Shown here piece after piece: positions 62,610-64,000 of a DNA stretch of 64,000 bases (position 1 is its first letter; each line of letters begins with the position of its first letter). Position numbers and translations under genes: made by a program. This DNA is from Acinetobacter sp. (lineage in GTDB: Bacteria > Pseudomonadota > Gammaproteobacteria > Pseudomonadales > Moraxellaceae), in the NCBI GenBank assembly GCA_031277915.1, contig JAITLL010000034.1, forward strand, positions 1 to 64,000, read 5' to 3'. Under the pieces are notes generated by a model. That model ran no database searches. It was not told the DNA's origin and was given only the letters and a program-made list of their open reading frames with translations.

Positions 62610-62903
62610 ATGAAAATTGGATTTATTGGAGGAGCTAATGATGGCATAGTAATTAATGCTGCCAATGGGCTTGATACTTATAAATTAGAATGGCATTACA
62701 AGGCTGAAAAACATTGTGAAGAGCAGCCATCTTTAGGGCTAAATGGTCCTGAATATGACTATTACAATTTATTAATTTTGAGAAAAAATAAAGAAGCTAA
62801 GCTTTTCTATGTTTTAACAACAATGGATAAAGATGAGATAGCAGATAAAATTGATGAATATTGGGAACATTCCACTTCGGTAGGTTATGACTTTGATGAG
62901 TAA
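62610..62903 (+). CDS. Uncharacterised 97-residue protein
   Basis: Cytoplasmic and acidic; starts MKIGFIGGANDGIVIN and ends with EYWEHSTSVGYDFDE. No signal peptide or known motif. Weak ribosome-binding site (GAGCAGGCA). Lies 114 bases after the 80-residue gene. Function unknown. Confidence 0.55.
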   Translation: MKIGFIGGANDGIVINAANGLDTYKLEWHYKAEKHCEEQPSLGLNGPEYDYYNLLILRKNKEAKLFYVLTTMDKDEIADKIDEYWEHSTSVGYDFDE

Positions 62904-62955
62904 TTCTTATGACTAATTCATTGGAATGCTTGTAACATATCAATATTTAATTTCC

Positions 62956-63492
62956 TCATAACTCAAACTCAGGATTATATATTTCATAAAGAACATGTTC
63001 TTGTAAGGCATGTTTATCTGGAAGCTTGGGATGGTTAAAGTGTTTAACTTTATGCATTCCGAGCCTTTTCATCACGGTTTGAGATGGCTTATTCACCGTT
63101 GCTGTAAATGAAACCACTTTATTTAGATTAAGTACATTAAATGTATAGTTCAATGCTGCTTTTGCACCCTCAGTGGCATAACCTTGTTTCCAGAATTTTG
63201 TAGCAATCCTCCAACCAATTTCAGTACATGGTGAAAAATCAAATTGTTCTGGTTGATTGTGTAAGCCAATAAAACCGATAAACTCATGGCTTTCTTTTAA
63301 TTCTACTGCCCAAAATCCCCAGCCATTTTCATTAATGAGGGCTGACATTTTTTGAATTAAATCTATGCTTTCAGTAGCAGATAAAAGGTTTGGAAAAAAA
63401 TGCATAACATCTTTATCTAAGCCCATTTTGATAAAAGGATCAGCATCGGTTTCTTTCCATTGTCTTAATATTAAACGTTCAGTTTCAATCAT
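62956..63492 (-). CDS. GNAT-family N-acetyltransferase
   Basis: 178 residues of the RimJ/RimL-like branch: RLILRQWKETDADPFIKMG, GFWAVELKESHEFIGFIGLH, EIGWRIATKFWKQGYATEGAKAALNYTF (acetyl-CoA loop) and TVNKPSQTVMKRLGM. Substrate unknown. Located between an unrecognised small gene and an Lrp gene, possibly with the latter. Confidence 0.87.
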   Translation of the reverse strand: MIETERLILRQWKETDADPFIKMGLDKDVMHFFPNLLSATESIDLIQKMSALINENGWGFWAVELKESHEFIGFIGLHNQPEQFDFSPCTEIGWRIATKFWKQGYATEGAKAALNYTFNVLNLNKVVSFTATVNKPSQTVMKRLGMHKVKHFNHPKLPDKHALQEHVLYEIYNPEFEL

Positions 63493-63537
63493 AATAAAAG
63501 CTCTTTAACTAAAAAATTTTAATTTTAAACCAATATT

Positions 63538-63987
63538 CTACAGCGGCTTTTGTATAATTTTCTGTAAGATAATCTTAGAGTTAATACTTACCACACCTTT
63601 AATTTTATTGAGTGTATTAATAACAAAATGAGAAAAAGAATTTAGATCTTTAGTGGCAACATGCAGAACATAATTAGATTCACCTGTAATGATATAGGCA
63701 TTAATCACTTCATCAAAATTCTTGATCTGGCTTAAAAAAAACTGGTGGTCATTTTCGGTGAGTTGAGCAAGTTTAATTTCAACTATCGCCTCAATTTTTA
63801 TACCTAATTTTTCGTAGTTAACTTTCGCTTGATATTTTTCAATGATTCCATTGGTTTCTAAAATCTTGACACGTCTGTGACAAGCCGATGCTGAAAGATT
63901 AACAAGATCAGCAAGTTCTTGGTTACTTAAACGTGCATTATCTTGTAAATACTTCAAAATTTTTAGATCGATTGCATCTATATTCAT
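63538..63987 (-). CDS. Lrp/AsnC-family regulator
   Basis: 149 residues. The N-terminal helix-turn-helix is LQDNARLSNQELADLVNLSASACHRRVKILE (about 15-45), followed by the RAM ligand-binding domain (about 65-140). Likely senses an amino acid. Its target may be outside the window; the gene start is 13 bases from the window edge. Confidence 0.88.
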   Translation of the reverse strand: MNIDAIDLKILKYLQDNARLSNQELADLVNLSASACHRRVKILETNGIIEKYQAKVNYEKLGIKIEAIVEIKLAQLTENDHQFFLSQIKNFDEVINAYIITGESNYVLHVATKDLNSFSHFVINTLNKIKGVVSINSKIILQKIIQKPL

Positions 63988-64000
63988 TTTCGAATTTCAT

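Overview
The window is a stretch of AT-rich gammaproteobacterial chromosome that reads as Acinetobacter, most likely the A. calcoaceticus-baumannii complex. The evidence is gene content and protein sequence: an AdeN-like TetR regulator, a Csu-type pilus usher and tip adhesin, a NirD-FAD fusion next to nirB, a fused MoaC-MoaB, and a UmuC without an adjacent UmuD whose upstream DNA resembles the Acinetobacter UmuDAb box. I see no tRNA, no rRNA operon, no CRISPR array, no insertion sequence and no prophage. Most of the window is core chromosome.

Layout. Bases 1-2078 hold the end of a chaperone-usher pilus operon (usher C-terminus and two-domain tip protein). Bases 2143-7027 hold a PepSY membrane protein, a TIM-barrel-like lipoprotein, an MFS transporter and a small exported protein. 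Bases 7082-10925 (minus strand) hold accC, accB, aroQ and an SOS-type umuC. Bases 11268-21217 form the nitrate assimilation locus: nasT-nasS divergent from nirB, a nirD fusion, nasA and mobA. A sigma-54 promoter and a terminator-containing leader precede nirB. Bases 21348-27815 hold a second molybdopterin oxidoreductase and the molybdenum cofactor genes moaA, moaD, moaE, moaCB and moeA. The locus therefore contains a molybdoenzyme, its cofactor synthesis and its nitrogen and nitrate control. The general nitrogen regulators ntrB-ntrC lie at 43-45 kb, and similar NtrC-like 17-mers occur upstream of both nirB and ntrB.

Bases 28021-34872 hold an HxlR regulator, a MocR regulator divergent from an EamA exporter, tusE-B-C-D for tRNA 2-thiolation, a GalE-like protein lacking the usual catalytic lysine, and fumC. 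Bases 34978-38907 hold small proteins and a tandem glycine riboswitch upstream of a DadA-like oxidoreductase. Bases 39026-45117 hold ispF, a phosphatase-like gene, argF, adeN and ntrC-ntrB. Bases 45118-57458 are the envelope and isoprenoid run rimO, pyrH, frr, uppS, cdsA, dxr, rseP, bamA, skp, lpxD, fabZ, lpxA. Bases 57514-61652 hold cpoB, the 4.5S RNA gene ffs, recX-recA, hslR and a HAD phosphatase. The last 2.3 kb is sparser, with two unrecognised small proteins, a GNAT acetyltransferase and an Lrp-type regulator.

The most interesting material is regulatory or small: the nirB leader, the paired NtrC-like sites, the UmuDAb-like box, the glycine riboswitch, the MocR-type direct repeats, the structured moaA leader with a small overlapping ORF, a candidate small RNA or short ORF beside nasS, and several unannotated small proteins.
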